Origin: Pontiella sulfatireligans
GTDB lineage: Bacteria > Verrucomicrobiota > Kiritimatiellia > Kiritimatiellales > Pontiellaceae
Assembly: GCF_900890705.1 (NCBI RefSeq)
Contig: NZ_CAAHFH010000003.1
Span: forward strand, 186,001-250,000
DNA length: 64,000 nt
Reading direction: 5' to 3'
Below are positions 62,946 through 64,000 of this stretch, piece after piece. The position numbers and the translations under genes were made by a program. A model generated the notes under the pieces. The model was not told where the DNA came from, ran no database searches, and saw only the letters and a program-made list of their open reading frames with translations. The stretch's first letter is position 1; every line of letters begins with the position of its first letter.

Positions 62946-64000
62946 ATGAATGCAATGAAACTAGAAACCTATCTCGTCAACGTCCTTGGATGCAAAGTCA
63001 ACCAATACGATGCCCAGCAGATTGAGCAGCTGCTCGAACGCTATGGCCTGAACAAGGCCGAAGTCACCGATGAAGCCGACGTGATCGTAGTACACACCTG
63101 TGGGGTCACCGCCGCCGCCGCCCGGAAATCGCGCCAGACCATCCGCAACATGCAGCGCGACAACCCCCTCGCCCACGTTATTGTAACCGGATGCGCCGCC
63201 AACGACGATCTCACCCATGTCGACCAGGATCCGGTTTTCCGCGTTCCCGCCGGCGCTGACTGGTTGCAGCGCCTCGCCGGACAGCTCGACTCACTGGCCC
63301 TGCCCAACCCCCGAGCCGGCGAAGGCATCGAAACCGACACCTTCACCATTTCGCGCTTCGAGGGCCACACCCGCGCCTTTTTAAAAGTACAGGACGGCTG
63401 CGACATTGGTTGCTCCTTCTGCATCATCCCCCAGTTGCGGAAAGAGCCGCGCGACAAAGCCATAGACGTCGCTGTGCGCGAGGCGACCGTCCTGACCGAA
63501 GCCGGCTACCGCGAAATCGTCGTCACCGGCGTCAGCGTCGGCCTCTACGGCCGGGAGCGTGGCTCCTCCCTCGCCGAGATGCTCCGCAATCTCGCCGCGG
63601 TTCCAAACATTGGACGCATCCGCCTGTCCAGCCTGCACCCCGGTGAGCTGACCGACGAGCTGCTCGAAGTCTGGGCCTCATCGCCGAACATTATGCCACA
63701 CCTGCATCTCTCGCTGCAGTCCGGCTCCGACGTTATACTGCACGCCATGCGTCGCGGCTACACCGCCGATGAATACTACGACGCCGTGCAACGCGCACGC
63801 GCCGCACTCGACAACCCCGCCTTCACCACCGACGTCATCGTCGGCTTCCCCGGCGAGACCGACGCCTATTTTGACGAATGCTATGCGTTCTGCCAGAAGG
63901 TCGGCTTTTCCCAGATGCACATTTTCACCTATTCCCCGCGCCCGAAAACCATGGCCGCCAAAATGGGCGGACAGGTCAACGGCGCCCTCGCCACGGCGCG
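62946..64000 (+). CDS. mtaB: tRNA (N6-threonylcarbamoyladenosine-37 C2) methylthiotransferase MtaB, C-terminus beyond window
   Basis: A radical-SAM enzyme that converts t6A37 to ms2t6A37 in tRNAs reading ANN codons. 351 codons are present. The N-terminal UPF0004 domain supplies a 4Fe-4S site (LGCKVNQYD, HTCGVTAAA and VTGCAAND). The radical-SAM triad is CDIGCSFC with Cys152, Cys156 and Cys159. Further blocks are VVTGVSVGLYG, SSLHPGELTDELLE, LHLSLQSGSDVILHAMRRGY and TTDVIVGFPGETD. These match MtaB rather than MiaB or RimO. The C-terminal TRAM domain would lie past the edge. Start ATG 62946 (62955 possible); no strong ribosome-binding site. Confidence 0.93.
   Translation, partial: MNAMKLETYLVNVLGCKVNQYDAQQIEQLLERYGLNKAEVTDEADVIVVHTCGVTAAAARKSRQTIRNMQRDNPLAHVIVTGCAANDDLTHVDQDPVFRVPAGADWLQRLAGQLDSLALPNPRAGEGIETDTFTISRFEGHTRAFLKVQDGCDIGCSFCIIPQLRKEPRDKAIDVAVREATVLTEAGYREIVVTGVSVGLYGRERGSSLAEMLRNLAAVPNIGRIRLSSLHPGELTDELLEVWASSPNIMPHLHLSLQSGSDVILHAMRRGYTADEYYDAVQRARAALDNPAFTTDVIVGFPGETDAYFDECYAFCQKVGFSQMHIFTYSPRPKTMAAKMGGQVNGALATA

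Overview
The window most likely comes from a marine or sediment anaerobe of the Kiritimatiellota/Verrucomicrobiota group (Pontiella-like). The grounds are a four-gene pseudopilin cassette of the Verrucomicrobia type (Verru_Chthon order D-B-C-A), S1-family sulfatases mixed with large modular secreted glycosidase-like proteins, an ammonifying nitrite reductase, and moderately high GC. This is inference from gene content; there is no rRNA gene in the window.

Layout. 1-2.5 kb: L-fucose isomerase (cut by the window edge) divergent from an AraC regulator. 2.6-6.9 kb: the pseudopilin cassette. 7-16.8 kb: housekeeping genes (prenyl diphosphate synthase, TPR protein, citrate synthase, S14, transketolase with an N-terminal frameshift, flavin reductase with a homopolymer frameshift, a secreted DNRLRE-like protein, and a NUDIX-ParA-CHAD operon). 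17.2-22 kb: sulfatase plus beta-propeller glycosidase operon, an SGNH-like hydrolase, and an unknown secreted protein. 22.2-25.7 kb: a DUF4143 ATPase and a SEC-C/coiled-coil/RelE-like fusion. 26.5-49.2 kb: the main polysaccharide locus. It holds a clan GH-A glycosidase, a 1,291-residue beta-propeller protein (possibly lambda-carrageenase-like), a 1,277-residue repeat protein, an IS element, a beta-helix protein, a 978-residue sulfatase, a REC-only response regulator, a REC-HTH (LuxR-type) regulator, and a histidine kinase with a large extracytoplasmic sensor region. 49.4-59.6 kb: an ATP-cone/uridine-kinase-like protein, RpoD with a histone-H1-like tail, a membrane (alpha/alpha)6-like protein, lipoprotein, PepA, DUF456, a GT-like protein and a PfkB kinase. 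59.6-60.8 kb: Tyr-Val-Pro tRNAs and gene debris. 60.8-64 kb: NrfHA and the start of MtaB.

The most notable signal is a palindromic site, core GGAATCTCTAGG. It occurs exactly three times (about 20.04, 37.43 and 46.16 kb), each time 50-150 bp upstream of one of the three minus-strand operons that carry sulfatases and polysaccharide-active proteins, and always in the same orientation. With the adjacent two-component system, whose sensor carries a discoidin-like putative carbohydrate-binding domain, this suggests a local regulon: glycan sensed outside, LuxR-type regulator inside, three catabolic operons controlled. Five of the secreted proteins of the main locus also end in related C-terminal modules (a calcium-loop-like DxDxDG segment, then a beta-rich region closing on a hydrophobic strand such as FIRLR), which may be a shared sorting or anchoring signal.
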